From positions 1-64,000 of the forward strand of contig JBBATH010000017.1 in assembly GCA_040398845.1 (NCBI GenBank): a DNA stretch of 64,000 nucleotides, given 5' to 3'. The notes beneath the pieces were generated by a model. That model worked only from the letters and a program-made list of their open reading frames with translations. It was not told the origin of the DNA and did not search any database. The position numbers were made by a program, and so were the translations under genes. This stretch comes from WLND01 sp040398845 (GTDB taxonomy: Bacteria; Actinomycetota; Actinomycetes; S36-B12). Positions 27,947 through 36,273 of the stretch are shown piece by piece (positions within the stretch are counted from its first letter, which is position 1; the number at the start of each line of letters is the position of its first letter).

Positions 27947-28698
27947 CCGATGCTCCGGTCGGGTCTGTCGTTTCGGTCGACGAGAGGCAGGGAGCGTAGC
28001 CCGCGCTCGAGGTGCCATTGGAGGAATGCGGCGACGAGCCCGCTCGCCTCACGTCGCTGCCGAGGGTCACTGCCATCGGCGACCTCCCAGTCACCACTGA
28101 GTAGCGCGCCGAGGAGCAGGAGGGTCTCAGGAGCAGGTGCGACAGAGCCCGCAACCCGGCAGCCGGGGCACACCACGCCGCCGCCTTGGACTGAGAATGC
28201 GCGATGCGGGCCGCGTTCGCCGCATTTCGCGCAGTCGGCAAAAGACGGGGACCAGCCAGCCACCGCGAGCGACCGCAGGAGGTAGGCGTCGAGGATGAGG
28301 CTCGACTCATGCTCCCCTGCGACGAGGGACCGAAGGCCCGAGACGAGCAGGGCGAACTGCTGCACCGCCGGCTCGCGCTCCTCGGGGGTCATGCGCTCGG
28401 CCGTCTCGAGCATTGCCGTGCCGGAGGTCCACTTGGGGTAATCGGAGGACAGCACCGCTCCGTGCGCAGCGATCGACTCGACCTGGTTCACCGAGTCGAG
28501 TGAGCGCCCCTCGTAGAGCTGCACATCGACGTGGCTGAATGGCTCGAGCCGCGCACCGATGCGGCTCGAGGTCTTGCGGACCCCGCGCGCGACGCCCCTC
28601 ACTCGTCCGTGGCTGCGGGTGAGGAGGGTGACGATGCGGTCGGCCTCGCCGAGCTTCTGGGTACGCAGGACGACGGCTTCGTCACGGTAGAGGCGCAC
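27943..28698 (-). CDS. recO: DNA repair protein RecO
   Basis: 251 residues from the GTG at 28698; the longer frame to 28785 lacks conserved sequence. RecO anneals single strands and helps load RecA in the RecFOR pathway. N-terminal OB fold begins LYRDEAVVLRTQKLGEADRIVTLL. The C-terminal zinc site is clear: CAKCGERGPH and VCPGC. The gene is upstream of and coupled to uppS. It is separated from era by a gene-free 425 bp and so probably has its own promoter. Confidence 0.93.
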   Translation of the reverse strand: MRLYRDEAVVLRTQKLGEADRIVTLLTRSHGRVRGVARGVRKTSSRIGARLEPFSHVDVQLYEGRSLDSVNQVESIAAHGAVLSSDYPKWTSGTAMLETAERMTPEEREPAVQQFALLVSGLRSLVAGEHESSLILDAYLLRSLAVAGWSPSFADCAKCGERGPHRAFSVQGGGVVCPGCRVAGSVAPAPETLLLLGALLSGDWEVADGSDPRQRREASGLVAAFLQWHLERGLRSLPLVDRNDRPDRSIG

Positions 28699-29123
28699 AC
28701 CGCATTGTCTTACGGATTCGGGCGTGCGAGCGCCCACCACGCTCACGAGCAAGCCAGGAAGCACAACGCAACTCCAACAATCCACCCACCCGCACCATCA
28801 CCCCACCCCGCCGTTTCACCCGGATTCCGGGCGAGACAAATGAATCCGCCGCGTATTCGCTCCGATTCGTTCATCTCACCCGGAATCTGGGCCTGCTGGT
28901 CGGACGGCACTGAAGGGCGGTTGGCCCACTATTTCCCAGATATGTTTACTTTCGTGTGGTAACTTACGCCGCTCGGCCGACGATCCGCAGTGGATTCGTT
29001 GCGGGCCGCGGGATGAGATGACCAAAACATGGGCGTTTTGACCGATTTCGTGGTCACTTCACCCGGAATCTGGACGAAATGACGGGGACGAGCGGTGAGT
29101 GGGCGGCCCCCGCGTGCTGCTGG
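28699..29123. other. Gene-free region with three copies of a short motif and a hairpin
   Basis: No gene is supported. The motif TCACCCGGATTCCGG or TCACCCGGAATCTGG occurs at about 28815, 28876 and 29058. Between the first two, GAGACAAATGAATC and GATTCGTTCATCTC form an imperfect inverted repeat (11 of 14 pairs). The middle section (28920-28990) is locally AT-richer and could hold the recO promoter, but no clear hexamer pair stands out. Confidence 0.5.
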
Positions 29124-30038
29124 CTAGAAGCCGAGTCGCCGCAGCTTTTTCGGATCCTTCTGCCAGTCCTTCGCGAGCTTCACGTGGATATCGAGATACA
29201 CCGGCGTGCCGACGATCACCTCGATCTCCTTGCGCGCCCTTGTGCCCACCTGCTTCAGTCGCGCACCGCCCTTGCCGATGACGATCGACTTTTGGCTGTC
29301 GCGCTCGACGAACAGTTGCGCCCTGATGTCCATGAGTGGCCGATCCGGCGGCCGTCCCTCGCGCATGCCCATCTCCTCGATGACGACGGCGATCGAGTGG
29401 GGCAGCTCGTCCTCGACACCCTCGAGCATCGCCTCGCGGATGAGCTCAGCGACGGTGATCTCGAGGGGCTCATCGCTGAACTCGGCATCGGGATACAGGA
29501 GCGGGCCCTCGGGCAAGAGGGCAATGAGCTGCTCGGTGAGCACCTCGACATTCATGCCTGACACAGCCGACACCGGTACGACCTGCGCCCAGGTGCAGCC
29601 GAGCTCCTCGGCTAGCTCCCCCACCTCCGACAGCCGCTGCGCGAGCGTGTCTTTATTCACCCGATCGGCTTTCGTCACGATGACGACGATCGGCGTGCGG
29701 CCAAGCGCGATGATCTCCTTGGCGATGAACCGATCCCCCGGCCCGATCTCTTCATTGGCCGGCAGGCACAAACCGATGACGTCGACACTTGACCAAGCCT
29801 CGCGGACGGATGCATTCAGCCGCTCGCCGAGCAGCGTTCGCGGCCGATGCAGGCCTGGGGTGTCGACGATGATGAGTTGCGCATTGTCCGTCGTGAGGAT
29901 CCCGCGGATGAGCCTGCGCGTCGTCTGGGGCCGATCGGAGGTGATCGCGACCTTGTGGCCGATGAGCCGGTTCGTGAGGGTCGACTTACCGGCGTTCGGG
30001 CGTCCGACGATCGAGACGAACCCACTGCGAAGTGTCAT
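29124..30038 (-). CDS. era: GTPase Era
   Basis: 304 residues from the ATG at 30038, overlapping the stop of the EamA gene as ATGA. A GTPase for 16S rRNA maturation and 30S assembly. G1 GRPNAGKSTL, G2 TTRR, G3 VDTPGLH, G4 VTKADR, G5 VSA. The C-terminal KH domain has VIGKGGARLKQVGTRARKEIE. Length and motifs are complete. Confidence 0.97.
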   Translation of the reverse strand: MTLRSGFVSIVGRPNAGKSTLTNRLIGHKVAITSDRPQTTRRLIRGILTTDNAQLIIVDTPGLHRPRTLLGERLNASVREAWSSVDVIGLCLPANEEIGPGDRFIAKEIIALGRTPIVVIVTKADRVNKDTLAQRLSEVGELAEELGCTWAQVVPVSAVSGMNVEVLTEQLIALLPEGPLLYPDAEFSDEPLEITVAELIREAMLEGVEDELPHSIAVVIEEMGMREGRPPDRPLMDIRAQLFVERDSQKSIVIGKGGARLKQVGTRARKEIEVIVGTPVYLDIHVKLAKDWQKDPKKLRRLGF

Positions 30039-30925
30039 GCGCTCACCTTCGCACCCTTGCGGCGGTTTTCCATAACGCCGAGGAGTGCCAGCGCCACGAT
30101 CACGAGGAGGCAGCCGATCCAACCGCGGGCAGAGATGACCTCTCCAAGCACGGCCACGCCGAGCATCGTCGCCACCACGGGCTCGGCCAGCGTGAGCGTT
30201 GCGATGTGACCTGGTTGCAGGAGCGTAAGGCCCTTGCCGAAGAGGATGTAGGCGCCAGTCGTCGCGGCGAGCCCCAGCCAGACCGCCATGACGACCCCGT
30301 CCAATGACACCCACCACGTGCCGCCTGCGAGGAGAAAGGGCAGGAGGATGACGGCGGCGATCGCGAACGGTGCGGCCATGACGGCGGACGAGTCATAGCC
30401 GTCGCGGGCCAGCCGGGCACCGAATACGGTGTAGGCGGCGTAGCTCGCAGCGGCCCCGAGCGCCGCGAGGATGCCGACTGGATCGGGGGCGATGTCGCTT
30501 CCGAGGGTGAGCATCGCAAGGCCAGTCACCGCGATCGCGGTGACACCGGCCCACAGCCAGCCGGGTGCCCCCTCGCGCACCGCCCAACCGAGCAGACCAG
30601 CCATGAGGGGCGCAGACCCGAGGCAGACGAGGGTGCCGACCGCGATACCGGTTCGGCCAAGCGCGAAGAAGAACATTCCTTGGTATCCGGCGACGGCGGC
30701 TCCCATGAGCCAGATGATCGGACGTCGCAGCAGCGCCTTGAATTGGTCGGTGCGCCCAAGCCAGCGGATGAAGAGAACGAGGCCGGCTGCGCCCACGATG
30801 AGACGAACGGAAGCGACCGAGATCGGGAGGGCATCAGGGACGAGGAGCGCTTTCGAGGTGCCCGAGGTTCCGAACAGGACCGCCGCGCCCAGCACCGCCA
30901 GGCTCGCGCGGCCCTTCGGGGTCAC
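30035..30925 (-). CDS. EamA-family (DMT) transporter
   Basis: 296 residues, ten hydrophobic helices in two repeated EamA halves (AVLFGTSGTSKALL... and GILAALGAAASYAAYTVFGARL). It belongs to the drug/metabolite transporter superfamily; substrate unknown. It is inserted in an otherwise conserved housekeeping series, between the cytidine-deaminase-like gene (4-bp overlap) and era (4-bp overlap), so it is translated from the same message. Confidence 0.85.
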   Translation of the reverse strand: MTPKGRASLAVLGAAVLFGTSGTSKALLVPDALPISVASVRLIVGAAGLVLFIRWLGRTDQFKALLRRPIIWLMGAAVAGYQGMFFFALGRTGIAVGTLVCLGSAPLMAGLLGWAVREGAPGWLWAGVTAIAVTGLAMLTLGSDIAPDPVGILAALGAAASYAAYTVFGARLARDGYDSSAVMAAPFAIAAVILLPFLLAGGTWWVSLDGVVMAVWLGLAATTGAYILFGKGLTLLQPGHIATLTLAEPVVATMLGVAVLGEVISARGWIGCLLVIVALALLGVMENRRKGAKVSA

Positions 30926-31257
30926 GTGCTCAATCGCAAGCGAGCTGAACCATCAAGCGCGCAGAGCAGCACCGGCACCCCCGCCCCCCCAATATCGGTG
31001 ACGCAGCTGATGTCGAGGCTATCGCTCGCACCGACGACGACAGCACATTCGATGCCGGTGGCCCCGGCCGCGATCGCTTGCGCCACCGCAAGTTGCAAGG
31101 CGGTGAGTTGGAGGGACGCGGTGTGAATCGTCGCGCCTGAGTAGGTTCGACCCATCTCGTCGCGGATCGCTGCGCCCTCGAGTGCTCCGATCCGTCCGCG
31201 AGCGCCCCGGGCGAGGGTGACGAGTTTCGCGTCCTCGCTGCTGAGTCCGTCAGTCAT
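30922..31257 (-). CDS. Cytidine-deaminase-like protein lacking the zinc site
   Basis: 111 residues from the ATG at 31257, which overlaps the CNNM gene by 8 bp. The pattern LVTLARGARGRIGALEGAAI...TYSGATIHTASLQLTALQLAVAQAIAAGATGIE matches the short proteins annotated as cytidine deaminase next to era in many Actinomycetota. The catalytic C/H-A-E motif and the PCxxC zinc ligands of true cytidine deaminases are absent (ASLQLTA and DIGGAGVP lie where they would be). It is therefore unlikely to deaminate. Genomic position suggests a role linked to ribosome or membrane housekeeping. Confidence 0.65.
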   Translation of the reverse strand: MTDGLSSEDAKLVTLARGARGRIGALEGAAIRDEMGRTYSGATIHTASLQLTALQLAVAQAIAAGATGIECAVVVGASDSLDISCVTDIGGAGVPVLLCALDGSARLRLST

Positions 31258-32566
31258 GATCTCCACCTGGTGACCCCTGCGAGCCAATCGGCTCGACAAG
31301 GATGGTCGACACCTTGTTCCGACGGCCCGCGCCCTGCTCGGCGGTGAGCCGGTGGCCGTCGACCTCGATCCCGGCGCCGACGATCGGCACCCGCCCGAGC
31401 CGCTTGGCCATGAATCCCAGGACGGTATCGACGCCCTCCTGCTCGGCATCGATCTGAGCGCCGATGAGCTCGGCGAAGTCCTCGACGTGGAGCCGTGAGC
31501 TCACCCGGTAGGAGCCGCCGCCGAGTTCGGCGACCTCGGGTGCGGCGGTGTCGTACTCGTCGGCGATTTCACCAACGATCTCCTCGAGGACATCCTCGAT
31601 GGTGACGATGCCCGCGGTGCCTCCGTACTCGTCGACGGCGATCGCCATGTGGACACGGGCTGACTGCATGTCGCGCAGCAGGGCGTCGACCGGTTTGCTA
31701 TCGGGTACGAAATAGGTAGGGCGCATGAGCGACTCGACCCGCTCGCTGTGTTCGGCATCGCGATGCTCGAAGGTGCGCTTGACCATGTCCTTGAGATAAA
31801 CGACGCCGACGACGTCGTCGGCGCTCTCACCGATCACCGGGATACGGGAGAAACCCGAGCGCAGGCCTAGTGAAATTGCCTGCCGGATTGACTTTGTGCG
31901 CTCGATGAAGACGACCTCGGTGCGAGGCACCATCACCTCCTTGACGAAGGTGTCGCCGAGTTCGAATACGGAGTGGATCATCTGCCGCTCCTCGTCCTCG
32001 ATGAGGTCGTCGGCCTCAGCCATGTCGACGAGTTCGCGCAGTTCGGCCTGGGTCGCGAATGGCCCCTCGCGGAATCCTCGCCCCGGGGTGAGCGCATTGC
32101 CGATGACGATGAGGAGGGTGGTGAGCGGTCCGAGGAGCGCGGCGAGGAACTGCGCGGGCCTTGCGGCGACAAGTGCGATGCGGTCGGCGTGCTGGCGGCC
32201 GAGGGTTCGCGGCGCGACACCGAGCGCGACGTACGAGACGGTCACCATGATGATGACCGCGAGTGCCAGCGATCCGCCAATCGGCCAGCTCTGCTCGCCG
32301 GTGAGCCATTCAACGAGAACGAAGGTGACGAGCGAGGTTGCCGTGACGGTTGCGACCGTCGACAGGAAGAGCATGACGTTGATGTAGCGGGGGCGATCAT
32401 CAAGGATTCGAAGGAGGCGGAGCGCTTTGGGGTTCTCGCGGCTCAGTTCCTCAATTCGGCCGCGAGACACTCGGCCGAATGCGGTCTCGGCACTGACGAG
32501 GAGCCCGGCAAGGAGCACTAGACCGATCGACAGGAGCACAAGCCACCCGTCGGAGGCAGACATCAT
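31250..32566 (-). CDS. CNNM/CorC-family membrane protein with CBS pair
   Basis: 438 residues from the ATG at 32566, which overlaps the ybeY stop as ATGA. N-terminal DUF21 membrane domain (three to four helices, starting LVLLSIGLVLLAGLLVSAETAFGR). Two CBS domains follow, with MVPRTEVVFIERT and SRIPVIGESADDVVGVVYLKDM, then the C-terminal CorC_HlyC domain (DEYGGTAGIVTIEDVLEEIVGEI). Members are linked to magnesium or cobalt efflux; the older hemolysin label is not functionally supported. Confidence 0.9.
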   Translation of the reverse strand: MMSASDGWLVLLSIGLVLLAGLLVSAETAFGRVSRGRIEELSRENPKALRLLRILDDRPRYINVMLFLSTVATVTATSLVTFVLVEWLTGEQSWPIGGSLALAVIIMVTVSYVALGVAPRTLGRQHADRIALVAARPAQFLAALLGPLTTLLIVIGNALTPGRGFREGPFATQAELRELVDMAEADDLIEDEERQMIHSVFELGDTFVKEVMVPRTEVVFIERTKSIRQAISLGLRSGFSRIPVIGESADDVVGVVYLKDMVKRTFEHRDAEHSERVESLMRPTYFVPDSKPVDALLRDMQSARVHMAIAVDEYGGTAGIVTIEDVLEEIVGEIADEYDTAAPEVAELGGGSYRVSSRLHVEDFAELIGAQIDAEQEGVDTVLGFMAKRLGRVPIVGAGIEVDGHRLTAEQGAGRRNKVSTILVEPIGSQGSPGGDHD

Positions 32567-33030
32567 GCCCGGGCTCCGTTCAGCCACTCGGCCAGGATGA
32601 GGTCCTGCAGCGCGAACATTTGATCCTCGTCGTCTGGCTCTTGATGGTCGTGGCCGATGAGGTGCAAGAACCCGTGAATCATGAGGAATTGCAGCTCTTC
32701 GTCGAGTGAGCGGCCCTTCTCAGCCGCCTGCACGGAGGCGAACGATGGGCACATCGCGATGTCGCCGACGATGCCCTGCTCGGGGGCCTCACCCTCGGCA
32801 GCGCTGCGAAGCTCGTCCATCGGGAACGACAGGACATCGGTGGGCCCCGGCTCGTCCATCCACTCGACATGAAGATCGGTCATGCGCTCCTCGTCAACGA
32901 GGGTGATGGCGAGCTCGCAATCCGGGTGGAGCCGCAGCCGATCGAGGAGGAACACCGCGAGTCGATCGAGGGCTTCGAGATCGCACGCGGCCTCACTGTC
33001 ATTCGTGACCGAGATGAGCGATTGGGTCAT
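32563..33030 (-). CDS. ybeY: Endoribonuclease YbeY (rRNA maturation factor)
   Basis: 155 residues. The metal-binding motif HGFLHLIGHDH supplies three His ligands near residue 118, and the upstream TDVLSFPMDE is also diagnostic. It acts in 16S rRNA 3'-end processing and ribosome quality control. Its ATG at 33030 shares one base with the phoH stop (TAATG), and its stop overlaps the CNNM start. Confidence 0.96.
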   Translation of the reverse strand: MTQSLISVTNDSEAACDLEALDRLAVFLLDRLRLHPDCELAITLVDEERMTDLHVEWMDEPGPTDVLSFPMDELRSAAEGEAPEQGIVGDIAMCPSFASVQAAEKGRSLDEELQFLMIHGFLHLIGHDHQEPDDEDQMFALQDLILAEWLNGARA

Positions 33031-34031
33031 TACGCCCGTTCCGCGTCGTAGCGCTCGTAAGCCTCAACGATGCGTCCGACGAGTTTGTGGCGAACGACGT
33101 CGTGGGAGGTGAGTCGGCAGAAGGCGACATCCTCAAGGCCCTCAAGGATGTCGCTGATGACGCGCAGGCCGCTTTGCACGCCGCCTGGGAGATCGACCTG
33201 CGTGACATCGCCGGTGACGACGATGGTCGAGCCAAACCCGAGGCGGGTGAGGAACATTTTCATCTGCTCGGCAGAAGTGTTCTGGGCCTCGTCGAGAATG
33301 ATGAAGGCGTCGTTGAGGGTGCGGCCGCGCATATAGGCGAGGGGGGCGACCTCGATGGTGCCGCTGGTGATGAGGCGCGGGATCGAGTCCGGGTCGATCA
33401 TGTCGTGGAGGGCGTCGTAGAGCGGGCGCAGGTAGGGGTCGATCTTCTCCGACAGGGTGCCGGGGAGGAAGCCGAGTTTCTCACCCGCTTCGACGGCGGG
33501 CCTGGTGAGGACGATTCGGTTCACCCGCTTGGCCTGCAGGGCCTGCACCGCCTTTGCGACCGCGAGGTAGGTCTTCCCGGTGCCGGCAGGCCCAATGCCG
33601 AACACGATCGTGTTGGTGTCGATGGCGTCGACGTAGCGCTTCTGGTTCAGAGTCTTCGCGCGGATCGTTCGCCCGCGGTTGCTGAGGATATTGGCGGTGA
33701 GGACGTCACTGGGCCGCGATCCCGACTGCATGAGGGAGATGCTGCGCTCGACTGACTCACCGCTGAGAGCTTGGCCGGTACGCAGCAGGGTGAGCATTTC
33801 GCCGAAGAGGGTCTCGATCATGCCGACGTCGTCTGCGCTGCCGGTGATGGTGATTTCGTTGCCGCGCAGCAGGATGTCGGCCTGTGGGAATCCGGCCTCG
33901 ACAAGGCGGAGGTACTCGTCCGATGCACCGACGAGGGCGACCATCGGCTGGGAGTTCGGGATGGTGATGCGAGCCTGCGCCTGGGGCGCATCTGATTGCG
34001 CCTGCGGCTGAGCAGATGTTGGAAGGGTCAC
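33030..34031 (-). CDS. phoH: PhoH-family ATPase
   Basis: 333 residues from a GTG. N-terminal KH-like part (about 20-100) and a RecA-type ATPase: Walker A FGIGPAGTGKTYLAVAKAV, RIVLTRPAVEAGEKLGFLPG, Walker B AFIILDEAQNTSAEQMKMFLTR. These proteins are RNA-associated ATPases co-operating with YbeY; the pairing with ybeY here is the standard one. The stop overlaps ybeY by one base. Confidence 0.95.
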   Translation of the reverse strand: MTLPTSAQPQAQSDAPQAQARITIPNSQPMVALVGASDEYLRLVEAGFPQADILLRGNEITITGSADDVGMIETLFGEMLTLLRTGQALSGESVERSISLMQSGSRPSDVLTANILSNRGRTIRAKTLNQKRYVDAIDTNTIVFGIGPAGTGKTYLAVAKAVQALQAKRVNRIVLTRPAVEAGEKLGFLPGTLSEKIDPYLRPLYDALHDMIDPDSIPRLITSGTIEVAPLAYMRGRTLNDAFIILDEAQNTSAEQMKMFLTRLGFGSTIVVTGDVTQVDLPGGVQSGLRVISDILEGLEDVAFCRLTSHDVVRHKLVGRIVEAYERYDAERA

Positions 34032-34034
34032 TCG

Positions 34035-34376
34035 TTATCCCGGGGGCCAGAGGAGGTCACGTCCGCCGAGGACGTGAGCATGGACATGGAACACGGTCTG
34101 CCCGGCATCGGCACCGGTATTAAGGACGATTCGGTAGCCACTGCTGAGGCCCTCGGCCTCGGCGACCTGCGCTGCTGCTGCAAGGAGGTGGCCTGCCAGC
34201 GCCGGGTCTGCTGCTGCGATCTCGGCAGCATTGGCATGGTGGGAGGTCGGGATAACGAGGACGTGGACCGGCGCCTGCGGGTTGAGGTCACGGAAGGCAA
34301 CGATCCGGTCGGTGCGCAGGACGATGTCGGCCGGCACCTCCCCTTCGACAATTCGGCAGAACAGACATTCACTCAT
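34035..34376 (-). CDS. HIT-family nucleotide hydrolase
   Basis: 113 residues. The HIT motif HVHAHVLGG occurs near the C-terminus, with the N-terminal CLFCRIVEGEVPAD typical of the HinT branch (purine nucleoside phosphoramidase). It overlaps rsmE by 4 bp (ATGA) and lies 3 bp before the phoH GTG start. Confidence 0.93.
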   Translation of the reverse strand: MSECLFCRIVEGEVPADIVLRTDRIVAFRDLNPQAPVHVLVIPTSHHANAAEIAAADPALAGHLLAAAAQVAEAEGLSSGYRIVLNTGADAGQTVFHVHAHVLGGRDLLWPPG

Positions 34377-35146
34377 GCGGATGATCCTTGCATGTCAGCC
34401 GCCCGCCAGCGGGCGCTCGCCGAGATCGCTGTCACGGCGACTGCTCCGGCCAGTGAAGATCGCAGCACGCTCGGGCCGAGTCGCACCTCCAGCGCCCCAG
34501 CATCGCGCAGCCCGGCTCGCTCGTCGTCGGCCAGGCCGCCCTCAGGTCCGACCACGATAACGATCTCGCCTCCAGCAGGCAGGTGAGTGTCGGCGAGCCC
34601 CGTGGTGGCCTCCTCGTGGAGCAACAGGGCGAGGTTGGCCCCCGACACCAGCGCGCAGGCGTTGGCGAAGGAGGCAAGTTCACCGATAACGGGGGTTCGC
34701 GCACGCCGGGACTGCTTTGCCGCGGTCGCTGCTGCGGCCTGCCATTTGGCCCGTGCCTTCTCGGCCTTATCCGGCTTCCATTGCGCGATGGATCGTTGTG
34801 CGGCCCATGGGACGATGGCATCGACTCCGACCTGGGTCATGAGGTCGACGGCAAGTTCGGCATGCTCGCCCTTCGGTAGGGCCTGGATCACCGTGAGGCG
34901 CAGCCTTGGGCATGGTTCGTCGATAACGCTTGCGACGTCCACGTCCAACGAATCGCGACCATCGACGGAGCTGATGGTTCCGCGCACGCGCCTGCCCGCA
35001 CCATCGACCACTTCGATGGACTCCCCCGGCTCCATGCGCATGACGCTCACTGAGTGCCGGGCCTCTGGCCCGACAATGGTCAGCGAGGCGCCGACCCGTG
35101 CACCGGCGAGCTCGGCGGGGGTTGCGTGGAATACGGAGGCTGTCAC
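34373..35146 (-). CDS. rsmE: 16S rRNA (uracil1498-N3)-methyltransferase
   Basis: 257 residues from a GTG that overlaps the dnaJ stop as GTGA. N-terminal PUA-like domain (GPEARHSVSVMRMEPGESIEVVDGAG). SPOUT methyltransferase domain with the knot motif IVIVVGPEGGLADDE and the C-terminal VRLGPSVLRSSLAGAVAVTAI. It methylates N3 of U1498 in helix 44. Complete and of normal length. Confidence 0.95.
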   Translation of the reverse strand: MTASVFHATPAELAGARVGASLTIVGPEARHSVSVMRMEPGESIEVVDGAGRRVRGTISSVDGRDSLDVDVASVIDEPCPRLRLTVIQALPKGEHAELAVDLMTQVGVDAIVPWAAQRSIAQWKPDKAEKARAKWQAAAATAAKQSRRARTPVIGELASFANACALVSGANLALLLHEEATTGLADTHLPAGGEIVIVVGPEGGLADDERAGLRDAGALEVRLGPSVLRSSLAGAVAVTAISASARWRAADMQGSSA

Positions 35147-36273
35147 TTCTGGGAGAACGCGTCCTTCAGTCGGGAGAAGAGGCCGCCCGTTGCCTCATGG
35201 GTATCGGCGCCAACGCGGGCACCCTCCTCTGCACGCAGGGCAGCGAGTTGGCGCAAAAGTGCGGTCTGCGCATCATCGAGCTTCGTCGGGACCTCGACGA
35301 GAAGATGCACATGCAGGTCGCCCCGCGCGGGGCTGCGGAGCCGTGCCGCCCCCTTGCCACGCAGGAGAAGCACCTCGCCGGGCTGGGTGCCCGCTCGGAT
35401 GTCGAGGACCTGTTCACCGTCGAGAGTGTCGAAGGTGACGGAGGTGCCAAGGGCCGCGGAGGTCATTGGGAGCGTGACGGTGCAGTGGAGTTCGTCGCCC
35501 TGCCGCTCGAACACTGGGTTGGGGGCGACGGCGATCTCGACATAAAGATCGCCGGCCGGTCCGCCGTTCGGGCCGACCTCGCCCTCTCCGGTGAGCTGGA
35601 TGCGGGTGCCGGAGTCGACACCGGGCGGGACCTGGATCGTGAGGGTGCGTCGGGTGCGCACTCGTCCGTCGCCGGCGCACTCTGGGCAGGGGTGCTGGAT
35701 GGTTTGGCCGAAGCCCTGGCATTGCGGGCAGGGTCGAGCGGTCATGATCTGGCCGAGGAATGAGCGCTGCATCTGTTGGATCTCGCCGCGTCCCTTGCAC
35801 ATGGCGCAGGTGGTGGCCTGGCTGTTCGGGGCGGTGCCGGCCCCGGCGCAGGAGCCGCAGGCGGCCGCCGTATCCACGGTGAGGTCACGGTTGGCGCCGA
35901 AAACGGTGTCCTCGAGGGTGATCTGGATTCGGATGAGCGCATCCTGGCCCCGTCTGGCCCGAGTGCGCGGCCCACGCTGCGACCCGCCGCCGAAGAAGGC
36001 GTCCATGATGTCGCCGAAGTCGAACCCACCGCTGGACCCGCCACCCGCCGCGCGCGGATCGCCGCCCATGTCGTACATCTGGCGCTTCTCGGGGTCGCTG
36101 AGGACCTCGTAGGCCGCCGTCACCATCTTGAACCGCTCCTGATGCTCAGGGTCGGGGTTGACGTCCGGGTGCAGTTCACGGGCGAGCTTTCGGTATGCCT
36201 TCTTGATCTCCTCGGGCGAGGCATCACGGGCGACGCCGAGGAGTGCGTAGAAATCGGTGGCCACGGGACTCAC
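35143..36273 (-). CDS. dnaJ: Chaperone DnaJ
   Basis: 376 residues from a GTG overlapping the hrcA stop (GTGA). J-domain with HPD (ELHPDVN) at about 36-38, Gly-rich linker (GGDPRAAGGGSSGGFDFGD), four zinc-finger repeats (CGSCAGAG, CAMCKGRG, CPQCQGFG, CPECAGDG) and the two beta-sandwich client domains. It is the HrcA-linked copy of the two DnaJ proteins usual in Actinomycetota; dnaK and grpE are not in this window. Confidence 0.96.
   Translation of the reverse strand: MSPVATDFYALLGVARDASPEEIKKAYRKLARELHPDVNPDPEHQERFKMVTAAYEVLSDPEKRQMYDMGGDPRAAGGGSSGGFDFGDIMDAFFGGGSQRGPRTRARRGQDALIRIQITLEDTVFGANRDLTVDTAAACGSCAGAGTAPNSQATTCAMCKGRGEIQQMQRSFLGQIMTARPCPQCQGFGQTIQHPCPECAGDGRVRTRRTLTIQVPPGVDSGTRIQLTGEGEVGPNGGPAGDLYVEIAVAPNPVFERQGDELHCTVTLPMTSAALGTSVTFDTLDGEQVLDIRAGTQPGEVLLLRGKGAARLRSPARGDLHVHLLVEVPTKLDDAQTALLRQLAALRAEEGARVGADTHEATGGLFSRLKDAFSQK

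Noticed and set aside
31250..32566. Hemolysin function for the CNNM/CorC protein
   Set aside because: The name is historical. The DUF21-CBS-CorC architecture points to ion transport and not to cell lysis.
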